The notes beneath the pieces are model-generated. The model did not search any database. It saw nothing but the letters and a program-made list of their open reading frames with translations, and was not told the origin of the DNA. This document shows positions 37,576 to 37,576 of a stretch of 37,576 nt of DNA, piece by piece. Origin of the DNA: Verrucomicrobiota bacterium (GTDB lineage: Bacteria; Verrucomicrobiota; Verrucomicrobiia; Limisphaerales; JACQFS01); assembly GCA_016199935.1 (NCBI GenBank), contig JACQFS010000077.1:1-37576 (forward strand), given 5' to 3'. Made by a program: the position numbers and the translations under genes. Numbering within the stretch: position 1 is the stretch's first letter; every line of letters starts with the position of its first letter.

Positions 37576-37576
37576 G

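Overview
This 37.6 kb window is high-GC chromosomal DNA of a Gram-negative bacterium, most likely a member of the Verrucomicrobiota (Pedosphaera/Limisphaera-like). The assignment is inferred from: a lipid A/LPS run (lpxK, an lpxL-like acyltransferase, a waaF-like heptosyltransferase), the DapL route to lysine, a bacterial deoxyhypusine-synthase homologue, Calx-beta secreted proteins, EF-hand secreted mini-proteins, frequent GTG/TTG starts, and intergenic spaces full of short palindromic repeats. No rRNA, tRNA, CRISPR array, phage or intact IS was seen.

Layout. 1-6.7 kb: the 3' end of a proline-rich gene, convergent with a glutaredoxin across a shared terminator; then glycerate kinase, a CNT nucleoside transporter, a membrane TPR protein and dapL. 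6.7-8.9 kb: two small minus-strand proteins of unknown role, a stretch without a supportable gene, and pyrF. 9-17.2 kb: a strikingly enlarged mfd, an epimerase/DapA-like gene pair, a secreted Calx-beta protein and a DUF6941-like protein. 17.2-24.9 kb (minus): deoA behind a fatty-acid cluster fabD-fabG-acpP-fabF, then a secreted propeller-like protein, a serine acetyltransferase and two secreted EF-hand proteins. 24.9-28.3 kb (minus): lpxK-lpxL-waaF. 28.5-32 kb: a deoxyhypusine-synthase-like gene, rpsU with a clear promoter and terminator, a TIM-barrel isomerase and an LPG-synthase/flippase-like membrane protein. 32.1-37.5 kb: a tightly overlapping run of PQQ-type propeller, small protein, nucleotidyltransferase and radical SAM enzyme, then a UbiC-like protein and a flavin halogenase-like oxidoreductase. 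The last three could be the edge of an aromatic or polyene pathway.

The most interesting signal is a population of short inverted-repeat elements (about 60-150 bp) belonging to several sequence families. Many sit between genes, and several supply a gene's stop codon. At least four lie inside coding sequences and keep the frame: three in mfd and one in the halogenase-like gene. One mfd insert and the halogenase insert are two copies of the same 93/94-bp family, and a third diverged copy overlaps the mfd stop codon. Simple-word inserts occur at two further places in mfd and one in waaF. This looks like a verrucomicrobial counterpart of the Rickettsia palindromic elements, with mfd as a hot spot. 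All function calls rest on motif reading, without database searches.
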